From: an uncultured Oceanospirillaceae bacterium
Lineage (GTDB): Bacteria > Pseudomonadota > Gammaproteobacteria > Pseudomonadales > Oceanobacteraceae
Assembly (NCBI GenBank): GCA_937974825.1
Contig: CALJVD010000084.1
Coordinates: 1-30,518, forward strand
Reading direction: 5' to 3'
DNA: 30,518 bases
Below, in pieces: positions 6,456 through 15,279 of this stretch (the first letter of the stretch is position 1; each line of letters opens with the position of its first letter). The position numbers were made by a program, and so were the translations under genes. A model generated the notes under the pieces. That model was given only the letters and a program-made list of their open reading frames with translations. It was not told where the DNA came from and searched no databases.

Positions 6456-9382
6456 AAAGAAGGTTCCGTTAATTCGTGTGGATGGTAACGCGGTAGGCTT
6501 ACTTTAACACATGTGCCGCGGCCGTTGTTGACCGGGCTCTCAAAATTAATTTGGCCGTAGTGCTCTTCAATTAGATTGTAAACCAGTGATAACCCAAGGC
6601 CGGTGCCTTTTCCCACATCCTTAGTGGTAAAGAATGGCTCAAACAAGCGGTCAATTACATCGGCGGATATACCTTCACCTTGGTCTGTAATAAAAATCGT
6701 TACCTGGTGTTCGTCGAACGACGAAGTAACACGCACTTCTTGTCCTGGCTCACTGGCATCACGCGCGTTACTTAATAGGTTAACAAAGATTTGTACCAAG
6801 CGCTGAGGGTCACCCAATATAAGGGCGCTAGGGTCACATTGGTTAATGAATTCAATGTCCATGCTGCGTTTGCTTAAACGTAATAGTTGCATGGCTTCTT
6901 CAATCACATAAGCCAGCTGTACCGGCTCGTGCTCGCTTGAGATGTTGCCTGCGTGAGAGAAGTTCATTAGCGATTGAACAATACGAGTAATGCGCTGTGT
7001 CTGCTCTTGAATTTGCTGTGCCATTTCTAATAGAACAGGGTCTTCAGTTTCATAGCGCATGTTTTGTGCTAAACAATCGATGGCAGTAACTGGGTTGCCA
7101 ATCTCATGCGCAACCCCCGCCGCCAAGCGACCGATGGAGGCAAGGCGTTCACTGTGCGTCAGTTCGTCCGCCAGTAACTGCACTTCGGTTTGGTCTTCCA
7201 TAAGCAAGACAATACTTCCAGGTTGGCCGTTACTCGGTTGAATAATGGATTTGTGCAGGTTAAACCAGCGTGGGCGTGCGCCAATATTTACCTGTTTTTT
7301 ATATTCGTGCATGCTGTGATTTAGAACAAACGACTGCAGAACTTCGTTCCAAGGGGCTGGCAGTTGGTTTAAATGTGAACCAGTGGTGCTTTCGGCATCG
7401 ATACGGGTTAAGTCAGACATGGCTTGGTTCCACAGCATCACCTCACCGTCATCTGCTAACGAGCAGACGCCTAACGGTAAGCGTTCTAATGTTTGACGGT
7501 GATAACGTCGGATATTATCAAGCTCGCCAGCCAAACCACTTAAACGATCATGAAAGCCTTCAATGCGCTGCTCTACTTGGTAGATGTCTTCATTAAGCAC
7601 TGCGTTTTCTTTGAAGGGTAGATAACGACTGGTAATGTCGTGAGCAACGGTTGGCCCCATTAAGCCCGATAAGTTCGCTTCTAAACGGGCGCGTAAGCGT
7701 CTGAGTGCATAAGGTCGGTCTTCATAAGAGGGTAGCTTCAGGTCATTCAGTGCTTGATAGACTTCGCGCTCGGCTACATAGCGCCCCAACGGCTTACTTA
7801 GCGCGGTAATGACATCGTTAGAGTTTTCTGCAATTAAAGGACGCTTACTTGGATGCGTAACAGTATCAACAGAGCAGGCTTTAGCAGCCGCGCGCTCCGA
7901 GGCTTTTTGTTTGGTGCTTAGACTCACCAGTACAAACAATACAATGTTGCTTCCAAAAGCGGCTAATGCGGCAATGTGCCAATTACTTTCATTGATTTCA
8001 GGTAATGGGAAGGGAGCGCTCCAGCCCATGCGATAGGTCGAGAACGGCATCAACATGGCGTAGACCCAAACAACTATCCCTGCCGACAAACCAAAGAGAA
8101 ATCCTTTGCGATTAGAGCGAGGCCAATACAGTAAGCCAAGCACACCCGGTAAAAACTGTAAGCTTGCAACGAAGGCAAGAATACCCAGACGATTAAGGTC
8201 TAGTTGAGTGCCAACGGCAGAATAAAATGCATAGGCGATTAATAAAATTGACGCCAACAGTAAGCGTCGCATCCACAATAACCAACGATAGAAGTCTTGT
8301 TGTGGGCTCGGCTTATAAAACGGCAAGACTAAGTGGTTTAAAAACATAGCAGCAGTAGAGAGGGTAATCACAATAATGATCCCTGAAGCGGCTGCTAGAC
8401 CACCCACAAAAGTCATAATGGTTAGCCAAGGTGACTCTAGCTGTATGCCAATACCTAACGCAAAGTATTCAGCGGGGGTGTCTAATTGCAGGTGAATCCC
8501 GGCCCATAAAATAGGTGGAATTGCCACTGCCATAATCAATAGAAAAAGAGGCAGCGCCCAACTGGCCGTTTTTAAGGCATTGCTATTAAGGTTTTCAGTG
8601 AACAGCATATGGAACATATGCGGCATAACCACTACTGCTGCAAAGAAGACCAAGAGTAGAGTGCGCCAAGGACCTTCTTGAATAGTCATTTGGCGTGCAG
8701 CCAGTAAGTTCTCGTTATCAACTAGCCATTGTTCTAAACCGCCTAAGGGGGCGAACACATGCCACAACACAAAGCCGCCTAGTACGACAATGGCGACAAG
8801 CTTAACGAGTGACTCTAAGGCTAGCGCAAAGACTAAGCCCTCGTGTTTTTCGCGGGGAGAAACATGGCGTGCGCCAAATAGGATGGCGAAGAGCACCATG
8901 ACCGCACAATAGGCAAAGGCTAGAGTGGTTACAGGCAGCTCATTGTTTAGTAAGTGCAGCGTATCGGCAATGGCGGAAATTTGCAGCGTTAGCATCGGAA
9001 TAACGACCACAATGGTGAATAAAGACACCATGATGCCCGCCAAGCGGCTACGGTATCTAAAGGCTAATAAGTCGGCCAACGAGCTAAGCTGATAGATACG
9101 AGTAATATGTAAAATGGGGCGAAGCAGTATAGGGGAGAGCGCGAAGGCACCAGAAATCCCAATGTAATAGGCAAGGTAACCGTAGCCGTATTGGTTGGCG
9201 AGGCCAACCGAACCATAGAACGCCCAAGCACTGGCATAGACACCCAGCGAAAAAACGTAAACAGCTGGGTGATAAACCCAACGCTTAGGAATCCAGTTTT
9301 TCTCAACCACATAGGCGGTGGAAAATAAAAAAGCTAAATACGCAATTACAATAAAAGAGAGCTGGCCAATACTAAAGGTCAT
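6452..9382 (-). CDS. cbrA: Sensor histidine kinase CbrA with SSS-transporter domain
   Basis: This membrane kinase pairs with CbrB to respond to carbon/nitrogen status. About the first 490 residues of the 976-aa protein are a multi-pass sodium:solute-symporter-like domain (about 12-13 hydrophobic segments). A linker and a PAS-like domain follow (LERLPLGVCSLADDGEV). The dimerisation/phosphorylation domain has AAGVAHEIGNPVTAI with phospho-acceptor His759. The ATPase domain has an N box (NLLSNARDAS), DQGEGI and GTGLGLSL. Length and architecture match Pseudomonas CbrA. The ATG at 9382 has AGAGG five bases upstream and lies inside the end of a small upstream gene, so its translation is probably coupled to that gene. 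Confidence 0.94.
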   Translation of the reverse strand: MTFSIGQLSFIVIAYLAFLFSTAYVVEKNWIPKRWVYHPAVYVFSLGVYASAWAFYGSVGLANQYGYGYLAYYIGISGAFALSPILLRPILHITRIYQLSSLADLLAFRYRSRLAGIMVSLFTIVVVIPMLTLQISAIADTLHLLNNELPVTTLAFAYCAVMVLFAILFGARHVSPREKHEGLVFALALESLVKLVAIVVLGGFVLWHVFAPLGGLEQWLVDNENLLAARQMTIQEGPWRTLLLVFFAAVVVMPHMFHMLFTENLNSNALKTASWALPLFLLIMAVAIPPILWAGIHLQLDTPAEYFALGIGIQLESPWLTIMTFVGGLAAASGIIIVITLSTAAMFLNHLVLPFYKPSPQQDFYRWLLWMRRLLLASILLIAYAFYSAVGTQLDLNRLGILAFVASLQFLPGVLGLLYWPRSNRKGFLFGLSAGIVVWVYAMLMPFSTYRMGWSAPFPLPEINESNWHIAALAAFGSNIVLFVLVSLSTKQKASERAAAKACSVDTVTHPSKRPLIAENSNDVITALSKPLGRYVAEREVYQALNDLKLPSYEDRPYALRRLRARLEANLSGLMGPTVAHDITSRYLPFKENAVLNEDIYQVEQRIEGFHDRLSGLAGELDNIRRYHRQTLERLPLGVCSLADDGEVMLWNQAMSDLTRIDAESTTGSHLNQLPAPWNEVLQSFVLNHSMHEYKKQVNIGARPRWFNLHKSIIQPSNGQPGSIVLLMEDQTEVQLLADELTHSERLASIGRLAAGVAHEIGNPVTAIDCLAQNMRYETEDPVLLEMAQQIQEQTQRITRIVQSLMNFSHAGNISSEHEPVQLAYVIEEAMQLLRLSKRSMDIEFINQCDPSALILGDPQRLVQIFVNLLSNARDASEPGQEVRVTSSFDEHQVTIFITDQGEGISADVIDRLFEPFFTTKDVGKGTGLGLSLVYNLIEEHYGQINFESPVNNGRGTCVKVSLPRYHPHELTEPSL

Positions 9383-9548
9383 CGCTACCTCTGCTATGGT
9401 TTAGCCAAACATAAAAGACAATTAAAATCAGCCAGATACCAAAGGGGCGATACCAAAAACTGTGGCTATCAAGCCACCAGTCCATAATGATAGGAGAGAA
9501 AAAATACACTCCTAATAATAAAGCTAGGCTGAGTCGATGGTTGTGCAT
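9372..9548 (-). CDS. Small membrane protein overlapping cbrA (CbrX-like)
   Basis: This 58-aa reading frame (start MHNHRLSLALLLG, end NHSRGSDDL) has two hydrophobic segments, roughly residues 7-22 and 36-49, joined by a Trp/Tyr-rich loop containing SFWYRPFG. It ends inside cbrA (11-base overlap), so the two are likely translationally coupled. Two-helix small subunits often accompany SSS-type transporters, and I recall a small gene called cbrX upstream of cbrA in Pseudomonas; whether this is a true homologue needs an alignment. The start codon lacks a clear ribosome-binding site, which is the main doubt. Its role may be to partner or stabilise the transporter domain of CbrA. Confidence 0.72.
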   Translation of the reverse strand: MHNHRLSLALLLGVYFFSPIIMDWWLDSHSFWYRPFGIWLILIVFYVWLNHSRGSDDL

Positions 9549-9622
9549 ACACTAATATTGTCGCTAAAAAATCACAGACTAGCATAATACCGATTAAATC
9601 AATAAAGCATTAGAGGTAAAAC

Positions 9623-9856
9623 ATGATTGAGCATCAGCCAGAGCAAAACCGATTTGTTATTAAAAAAGACGGGCACGAATGTTTATTAACGTATCGCTTA
9701 GATGGACAAACTATAGATTTTGATCATACCTATGTGCCTTTTGCATTGCGTGGACAAGGCTTAGCTGAACAGTTGGTAAAAGAAGGTTTGGCATGGGCAA
9801 AAGATCATAACTACAGCATTCAAGCCAGCTGCAGTTATGTACAGAAGTGGTTGTAA
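9623..9856 (+). CDS. Small GNAT-type N-acetyltransferase (YjdJ-like)
   Basis: This 77-aa protein matches the short 'GCN5-related N-acetyltransferase' family typified by YjdJ. It has a beta-rich N-terminus, TYVPFALRGQGLAEQLV (the acetyl-CoA loop RGQGLA near residues 44-49), then EGLAWAKDH and the late CSYVQKW segment. Substrates of this family are unknown to me. The protein stops right after CSYVQKWL, about ten residues earlier than usual, where relatives often continue with RHPEY. AGAGG precedes the ATG by six bases. It is transcribed divergently from cbrA and ends one base from the convergent amidotransferase gene. Confidence 0.85.
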   Translation: MIEHQPEQNRFVIKKDGHECLLTYRLDGQTIDFDHTYVPFALRGQGLAEQLVKEGLAWAKDHNYSIQASCSYVQKWL

Positions 9857-9857
9857 G

Positions 9858-10559
9858 TTAGAGAGTAATAAACTGCCCGAGCCATTTGCCAACAATATCG
9901 GCATCCGCGGGTGGGTTAAGCGTACTTAGCGCCTGTTCTAGCTTTTCTTTGCCAATGACTTCCTGTCTGCGTGCTAGCAGCCGCTGAGTAAAGTTGACGC
10001 TAAACTCTGGGTGGCCTTGAAACGCCAGTACTCTATTTTCTATAAAAAAAGCGGCATTTTCGCAGAAGTCACTGCTGGATAAGCGTTGAGCCTGTGGAGG
10101 CAGTTGAGTCACCTGGTCTTGGTGACTATAAATTAAGGTCAGCTCTTTAGGAGTGTCTTTTACCCAAGCGGGCAGTTCGTCAATCTGAGTGTTATGCAAG
10201 CCTACGCCCCAGCCCTTATCGCTTTTATCGGCGTGTCCGCCTAAGGTATGCGCTAGTATTTGATGCCCAAAGCAAATACCAAGCAGTTTCTCTTGTCGTT
10301 CAAAGCTGGCGCTTATCCATTGTTGTAGGTTGGGTATCCACGCTAGATTGTCATACACGCCGGCTTTTGAGCCTGTAATCAAATAGGCATCACACTCAAA
10401 GGCAGAAGGAAACTCGCCTTCTTGAATATGAAAAAAACGATAGTTAAAGCTAAAGCCTAGGCGCTCAAAAAGTTGCACAAACATATGGCCATAGGAGCGG
10501 TAATCATCTTTTAAGTCAGGGTGTAATTCATCCGCCTCGATAATACCGAGTGTTTTCAT
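9858..10559 (-). CDS. Class I glutamine amidotransferase (GMP-synthase-like domain)
   Basis: This is a stand-alone GATase1 domain of 233 aa with a complete triad: nucleophile Cys96 in GICFGHQ, His183 and Glu185 in FQGHPEF. The segment HQDQVTQLP is typical of the group similar to the GMP synthase glutaminase domain, but no synthetase domain is attached. Members hydrolyse glutamine or gamma-glutamyl compounds; the physiological substrate here is unknown. It lies three bases downstream of the DUF3820 gene on the same strand, so the two probably form an operon, though no functional link is evident. Confidence 0.9.
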   Translation of the reverse strand: MKTLGIIEADELHPDLKDDYRSYGHMFVQLFERLGFSFNYRFFHIQEGEFPSAFECDAYLITGSKAGVYDNLAWIPNLQQWISASFERQEKLLGICFGHQILAHTLGGHADKSDKGWGVGLHNTQIDELPAWVKDTPKELTLIYSHQDQVTQLPPQAQRLSSSDFCENAAFFIENRVLAFQGHPEFSVNFTQRLLARRQEVIGKEKLEQALSTLNPPADADIVGKWLGQFITL

Positions 10560-10561
10560 GG

Positions 10562-10783
10562 TTAGTTCCTGGCTAACTGACGTAGTGGTTCAAGCAAATA
10601 ATCTAATCCGTTTATTTTTATCTCAAGCGTTAGTCCAAGCAATAAACCAAGGCGGCCGTTTGGCATCCCATTTTTATTCATCCAAAGTAAGTATTCTTCA
10701 GGGATATCCATAAGTAAGCGGCCTTTATATTTACCAAAGGGCATGGTTACTTTTGCAAGATCGGCTAAATCGTTACTATTCAA
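10562..10783 (-). CDS. DUF3820 family protein
   Basis: The recognisable protein is 73 aa and contains MPFGKYKGRLLMDIPEEYL and the ending NGLDYLLEPLRQLARN, characteristic of the DUF3820 family (sometimes called putative quorum-sensing-regulated virulence factor). Its biochemical function is not known. I placed the start at TTG 10783 because the product then has the normal family length and AGG lies about nine bases upstream. The frame is open to 10918, but that extension is rich in residues unlike the family. It precedes the amidotransferase gene by two bases. Confidence 0.8.
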   Translation of the reverse strand: MNSNDLADLAKVTMPFGKYKGRLLMDIPEEYLLWMNKNGMPNGRLGLLLGLTLEIKINGLDYLLEPLRQLARN

Positions 10784-10934
10784 AATATAAAGCCTAAATA
10801 AAAGAGTGGATAAAAATAATAAGACAGACCGAAAAATTACTCTATTGGTTGATCGGCGCTGCTTTCTGCCAATAGCATAGCAAGAAAATAGAAGGGTGCT
10901 TTGCGTAACAATACACATATTTTACAAATTAAAC

Positions 10935-10963
10935 AGGACAGAGAGGCTTAATTCCTATATAAT
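10935..10963 (+). promoter_or_regulatory. Promoter of deaD
   Basis: AGGACA (10935-10940), a 17-base spacer and a perfect TATAAT (10958-10963) lie on the plus strand. The predicted start near 10970 leaves a leader of about 95 nt before the deaD ATG, consistent with the long leaders of cold-shock genes. Confidence 0.6.
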
Positions 10964-11009
10964 CTGCCTCCCCTTTTTAATAGTTCATTATGAGTTGTTG
11001 GGCCCGTCC

Positions 11010-11051
11010 GTGTGGAATGAGTACGGTCAGCCCTTGTCCCTCATACCACAC
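11010..11051 (+). promoter_or_regulatory. Leader hairpin of deaD
   Basis: A 12-base inverted repeat, GTGTGGAATGAG (11010-11021) and CTCATACCACAC (11040-11051), has one A-A mismatch and an 18-base loop. It ends four bases before the AGGAA ribosome-binding site of deaD (11056-11060). In RNA it could modulate access to that site or protect the 5' end. It is not followed by a U-tract, so it is not a terminator. Confidence 0.5.
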
Positions 11052-11064
11052 AGATAGGAAAAAT

Positions 11065-12885
11065 ATGACCACAACTACTCCAGCAGACTTTGCAAGTCTT
11101 GGCCTGCCCGAAACTCTTGTACGCGCCGTTCGTGAATTAGGCTATGAAGTCCCTTCACCCATTCAAGAACAAAGTATCCCTTCCTTATTAGAAGGTCGCG
11201 ACGTACTTGGCACCGCACAAACAGGTACCGGTAAAACCGCTGCCTTTGCTTTACCAATTTTAGCTCGCACTCAAGTTGATTCGCGTAATACACAGGTTCT
11301 ATGTTTAGCGCCGACACGTGAGTTAGCCATGCAGGTAGCCGAAGCGGTACAGTCTTACAGCAAGTACACCCCAGGCGTCAATGTATGCGCTGTGTATGGT
11401 GGTACAAGCTACACTACACAAATTAAAGAACTTAAGCGTGGTGCCCAATGGGTTGTGGGTACACCAGGCCGTGTGATGGACCACATCCGTCGTGGTACCT
11501 TGCGCTTAGATAATATCAGCGCTGTTGTCTTAGACGAAGCCGACGAAATGTTACGCATGGGCTTTATTGACGACGTTAACTGGATTCTTGACCAAACGCC
11601 AAAGAGCCGCCAAGTTGCGCTATTCTCTGCAACCATGCCACGTGAAATTCAGGCAGTGGCCGAAGCGCACTTAAATAATCCGGTACAAGTAAAAATTCAA
11701 ACCAAAACCACGACCAACGCTAACATTAATCAGCGCTACTGGTTTGTGGGTAACGTTCACAAAAACGATGGCTTATTGCGTATTTGTGAAACGGAAGATT
11801 TTGATGCCATGATGGTGTTCGTTCGTACTAAATCAGCCACTGAAGAAGTTGCTGACTACATGATTGCGAACGGCTTCAAATGTGCGCCACTCAACGGTGA
11901 TATTCCGCAGGCATTGCGTGAAAAAGCCGTAGAAAAGCTAAAAAATGGCCAGCTAGATATTATTGTTGCTACCGACGTTGCGGCTCGTGGTCTTGACGTT
12001 GAGCGTATCAGCCACGTTATCAACTACGATATTCCAACCGATACTGAATCATACGTTCACCGTATTGGTCGTACGGGGCGTGCCGGTCGTTCTGGTGAAA
12101 CCATCGTTTTCGTACGTGGTCGTGAAAAACGCATGCTACGTGATATCGAGCGTGCAACACGTCAAACCATCGAAGAAATGGCGTTACCTACCGCTAACCA
12201 AGTGAACGAAAAGCGTAAAGAGCGTTTCCAGGGTCGTATTGTTGATGCATTACACAGCGAAAAGAACAAAGTTTTCCGTGAAATGATTGAACAAGTATTG
12301 GCTACACAGCCAGTTGATGCGTTGGATGTGGCCGCTGCCCTAGCTTCTTTGTTACAAGGCAAAAAGCCTTTATTCATTGATGAAAAAGCAGATGCACGCA
12401 TGCAGCAGCGTTCTAATGATCGTGGCGATCGTAAACGCCCAGAGCGTGCAGAGCGCGGTGACCGTAAGCGTGGTGAACGTAATACTCGCGGTGCAGACCG
12501 TGGAGCACCTAAGGCAGCACCGAGCAGCCGTCCAATGCCACTAAAAAGCCATCCAGACGTTGAAATGGCACGCTTTGTAGTGGGTGTTGGTTATGACGAT
12601 GGTTTGCGTCCTGGTAACTTAGTGGGCGCTATCGCCAACGAAGCAGACCTAGACAGTGCTTATATCGGTCATATCGAAATTTTAGATAACTATGCCGTAG
12701 TTGACCTACCAGAAGGTATGCCAAAGCCTGTAATGCAGAAGCTGCAAAAAACACGCGTATGCGGACGTCCATTAGACATTCGTACCTACAATGAAAGCGA
12801 AGCCGGCAGTCGCCCAGCGAAAAGCCGTAGCCGTGGTAAGTCTGACCAGCCACGCTCACGTGCACCGCGTAAGCCAAAGGCTTAA
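11065..12885 (+). CDS. deaD: DEAD-box ATP-dependent RNA helicase DeaD (CsdA)
   Basis: This helicase unwinds RNA during cold growth, ribosome assembly and mRNA decay. The 606-aa protein has the Q motif (GYEVPSPIQEQSIP), Walker A AQTGTGKT (51-58), PTRELA, DEAD (157-160), SAT (188-190) and HRIGRTGRAG (332-341). A linker rich in Arg, Gly and Asp follows, then a DbpA-like RNA-binding domain (about 500-575) and a basic tail, the layout of DeaD rather than RhlB or SrmB. The ATG at 11065 is preferred over an upstream in-frame ATG because AGGAA precedes it and the protein then starts at the family's usual place. A UUCG-loop terminator follows. Confidence 0.95.
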   Translation: MTTTTPADFASLGLPETLVRAVRELGYEVPSPIQEQSIPSLLEGRDVLGTAQTGTGKTAAFALPILARTQVDSRNTQVLCLAPTRELAMQVAEAVQSYSKYTPGVNVCAVYGGTSYTTQIKELKRGAQWVVGTPGRVMDHIRRGTLRLDNISAVVLDEADEMLRMGFIDDVNWILDQTPKSRQVALFSATMPREIQAVAEAHLNNPVQVKIQTKTTTNANINQRYWFVGNVHKNDGLLRICETEDFDAMMVFVRTKSATEEVADYMIANGFKCAPLNGDIPQALREKAVEKLKNGQLDIIVATDVAARGLDVERISHVINYDIPTDTESYVHRIGRTGRAGRSGETIVFVRGREKRMLRDIERATRQTIEEMALPTANQVNEKRKERFQGRIVDALHSEKNKVFREMIEQVLATQPVDALDVAAALASLLQGKKPLFIDEKADARMQQRSNDRGDRKRPERAERGDRKRGERNTRGADRGAPKAAPSSRPMPLKSHPDVEMARFVVGVGYDDGLRPGNLVGAIANEADLDSAYIGHIEILDNYAVVDLPEGMPKPVMQKLQKTRVCGRPLDIRTYNESEAGSRPAKSRSRGKSDQPRSRAPRKPKA

Positions 12886-12920
12886 TTTGTTATAGTTGTT
12901 ACTAAAAGTGATAATTAATT

Positions 12921-12944
12921 AAAAGCGGCTTCGGCCGCTTTTTT
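12921..12944 (+). terminator. Intrinsic terminator after deaD
   Basis: AAAAGCGGC, loop TTCG, GCCGCTTTTTT: a 9-bp stem closed by a stable UUCG tetraloop and followed by T residues, 36 bases past the deaD stop. The stem is the same as that of the terminator after secDF. Confidence 0.9.
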
Positions 12945-13017
12945 GTGCCTGTTCGAAAGCTTAAAGAAACCTATTCAAGCTGTTAGCATATTGCCTCATA
13001 TTTATAGGAAGGTTCTG

Positions 13018-15267
13018 TTGTCTACTCTTACTTCACACCAACAAAAAGTGGTTGCACATAACCAAGGACATGCGCGTGTTGTGGCCGTGGCGGGTGCGGG
13101 TAAAACCACGACGCTGACGCACTTTATAGGAGCGCGCTTGGCAGAAGGAGTATCGAGCCGCAGGATGTTGGTGCTGATGTATAACGTCAGTGCTCGTAAA
13201 GATTTTGAGCGTAAGTTGCAGAAGCTATTGCCTGGCCAAGTGCTGCCGCAGGTGCGTACTTTCCACTCATTAGGCTTAAAAATATATAACAATCTGATTG
13301 AGCAAGGGCTGTTGCCTCCTTATCAAGGAAACCCCTTGTCTAATGCTGAAATAGAACCCATTGTTTGGCGTATGCTGCAACAGCTAGCAGATGCTGATAC
13401 CCGCCAAGATATATTGTCGCAAAAGAAGAAGTGGGTAGAACCAGCCATAGGATTTATAGAGCTAGTAAAAGCCAACGTTTTACCACCAGATGTTATTTTT
13501 GAGCAGTTAGATTTACCCGTAAAGTGCAAGATATTTATTCCATTGTTTGAGCAGTTTGAACAATGGCGTAAAACTCATCGACGTATCAGTTACGACGACA
13601 TGCTCTATGAGCCGGTGCAGGTTTTTATGCGTAATCCAGCCGTGGCAGAAAAGTTTGGCGGCCATATGCAGTGGATTCTAGTAGACGAATACCAAGATAT
13701 TAATGCGATTCAGCAAAAACTGTTAGATTTTTTATACGCTGGGCGCGGAAACGTTATGGTGATTGGTGACCCAGACCAAACGATTTATGAGTTCAGAGGG
13801 TCACGACCAGAATTTATTGTCAGTGAATTCGATCGCAAGATGCAGCAAGTAACTTTGTATACCTTGCCGCATACATTTCGTTATGGCGATAGTTTATCGT
13901 TATTGGCTAACCACTTAATTAGCCATAACCAAGAGCGTGAAGAAATCCTGTGTTTGTCTCACCCGAGCACGCCTAATACCAGCATACGATACCACTCGGT
14001 TAAACACGAAAGCCGCGAGATTTTGGCATTAGTAAAGCAGGAGGCGCAACGACGTTCTTACGATGACATTGCTATTATTAATCGTATTTGGGCGTTGTGT
14101 GCACCCATCGAATTGGCTTTTCTGCAAGAAGCCATTCCCTATCAAATGTACGGCAGCACCTCGGTTTTAGAACGCAATGAGCTTAAGGTTTTTTGGATCT
14201 TGTTTGAAATAGCGGCAGGCGTATTTATGCAATACGACGAGTCGCAGCGTAAAGAATTGTGGTTACGCTATCTCACAACGCCTTATCCTAAAATTAAGCA
14301 CGATCAGTTAGTTCAAATTGCCGGCCAATTAGCCACTGTGCAGTCTGATTTTGGAGTGGCGTTGCAACAGCTTATTCCTGATGAGCTCAGTAAGTGGCAA
14401 AAAGAAAAGCTAGAAGTAAAAGCCAGTTTATTAAGCGATGCTGAGCATATTAAGACCACGGCTTATCGTTTAGTCGATAACTTTATAGAGCAGACCGATT
14501 TATTCGACGACATTGTCGACAACAGCTTTTCTGCCCAACAGGCGGATGATCAAATTCAAACCATTACCGCTTTCGCCAGTTTTATTAGAGACAGTCAGCA
14601 ACGCAGTGATGCGGCTTATAGCTTTCTGCAAGAACTTAAAATAAAAAGTAGAAATCAGCAGCGTCGTAAAGGGGTGCACTTAATATCTGTACACAAAAGT
14701 AAGGGGCTAGAGTGGCCGGTGGTTATTGTACCCGGATTGAATGCGCACTATTACCCTTACAACCCTGAAATTGAATTTAGCGTTCCAGCCAGTGAAGAAA
14801 GCGAACGACGTTTGTTGTATGTGGCGATGACACGTGCCATGCAGCAATTACACCTATTTGCGCCGGCGCGCACGAGCACACCGGACAAATTTAAAACCCC
14901 GCGAGAGTGTTTAAGCCGCTTTGATCAGGAGCTGCAGTTCGCAAACTGTGTCAAAATTGCCGATGCTCTAGCTTCGAATGATGCCACCGTTACCCTTAAT
15001 GATAATGCCGCTTCTTGGTTACCAAATTATTTGGCAAGAATTAACAGTCCGCTATCGGTACGGGTAGAAAAAACACAAGCAGTCTCTGTGTCAAAACGTG
15101 CTGTCAGTGTGACTAAGCGCTCTATCAATACGCGCATCATTGAGCATGAATCTTTAGGGAAAGGCGAAGTGCTAAGCGAAGATGATAACACTATGAAGGT
15201 ACGCTTTGCGGGCGAGACTCGTATACGTACGTTGAATAAAAAAGTTGTTGCCCAATACTTAAAGTAA
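13018..15267 (+). CDS. UvrD/Rep-family superfamily-1 DNA helicase
   Basis: This is an ATP-dependent 3'-5' DNA translocase by family, with all main motifs present: Walker A AGAGKTTT (25-32), VDEYQD (222-227), GDPDQTIYEFRGS (from 250), SVHKSKGLEWP (from 557) and RRLLYVAMTRA. At about 749 aa it is close to UvrD/PcrA in size, but the C-terminus ends in a short beta-type tail (GKGEVLSEDDNTMKVRF), similar to the C-terminal tail of PcrA-like helicases. It is not one of the well-named RecB/UvrD/Rep proteins, so no symbol is given. The start is TTG 13018, with AGGAAGG five bases upstream; the frame is open further up but without a comparable site. It converges with gluQ, 12 bases apart. Confidence 0.9.
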   Translation: MSTLTSHQQKVVAHNQGHARVVAVAGAGKTTTLTHFIGARLAEGVSSRRMLVLMYNVSARKDFERKLQKLLPGQVLPQVRTFHSLGLKIYNNLIEQGLLPPYQGNPLSNAEIEPIVWRMLQQLADADTRQDILSQKKKWVEPAIGFIELVKANVLPPDVIFEQLDLPVKCKIFIPLFEQFEQWRKTHRRISYDDMLYEPVQVFMRNPAVAEKFGGHMQWILVDEYQDINAIQQKLLDFLYAGRGNVMVIGDPDQTIYEFRGSRPEFIVSEFDRKMQQVTLYTLPHTFRYGDSLSLLANHLISHNQEREEILCLSHPSTPNTSIRYHSVKHESREILALVKQEAQRRSYDDIAIINRIWALCAPIELAFLQEAIPYQMYGSTSVLERNELKVFWILFEIAAGVFMQYDESQRKELWLRYLTTPYPKIKHDQLVQIAGQLATVQSDFGVALQQLIPDELSKWQKEKLEVKASLLSDAEHIKTTAYRLVDNFIEQTDLFDDIVDNSFSAQQADDQIQTITAFASFIRDSQQRSDAAYSFLQELKIKSRNQQRRKGVHLISVHKSKGLEWPVVIVPGLNAHYYPYNPEIEFSVPASEESERRLLYVAMTRAMQQLHLFAPARTSTPDKFKTPRECLSRFDQELQFANCVKIADALASNDATVTLNDNAASWLPNYLARINSPLSVRVEKTQAVSVSKRAVSVTKRSINTRIIEHESLGKGEVLSEDDNTMKVRFAGETRIRTLNKKVVAQYLK

Positions 15268-15279
15268 TTCTCCACTGAA

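Noticed and set aside
9064..9312. Two alternative minus-strand frames inside cbrA
   Set aside because: They overlap the transporter domain of cbrA in other frames; their hydrophobic look is an echo of the membrane helices.
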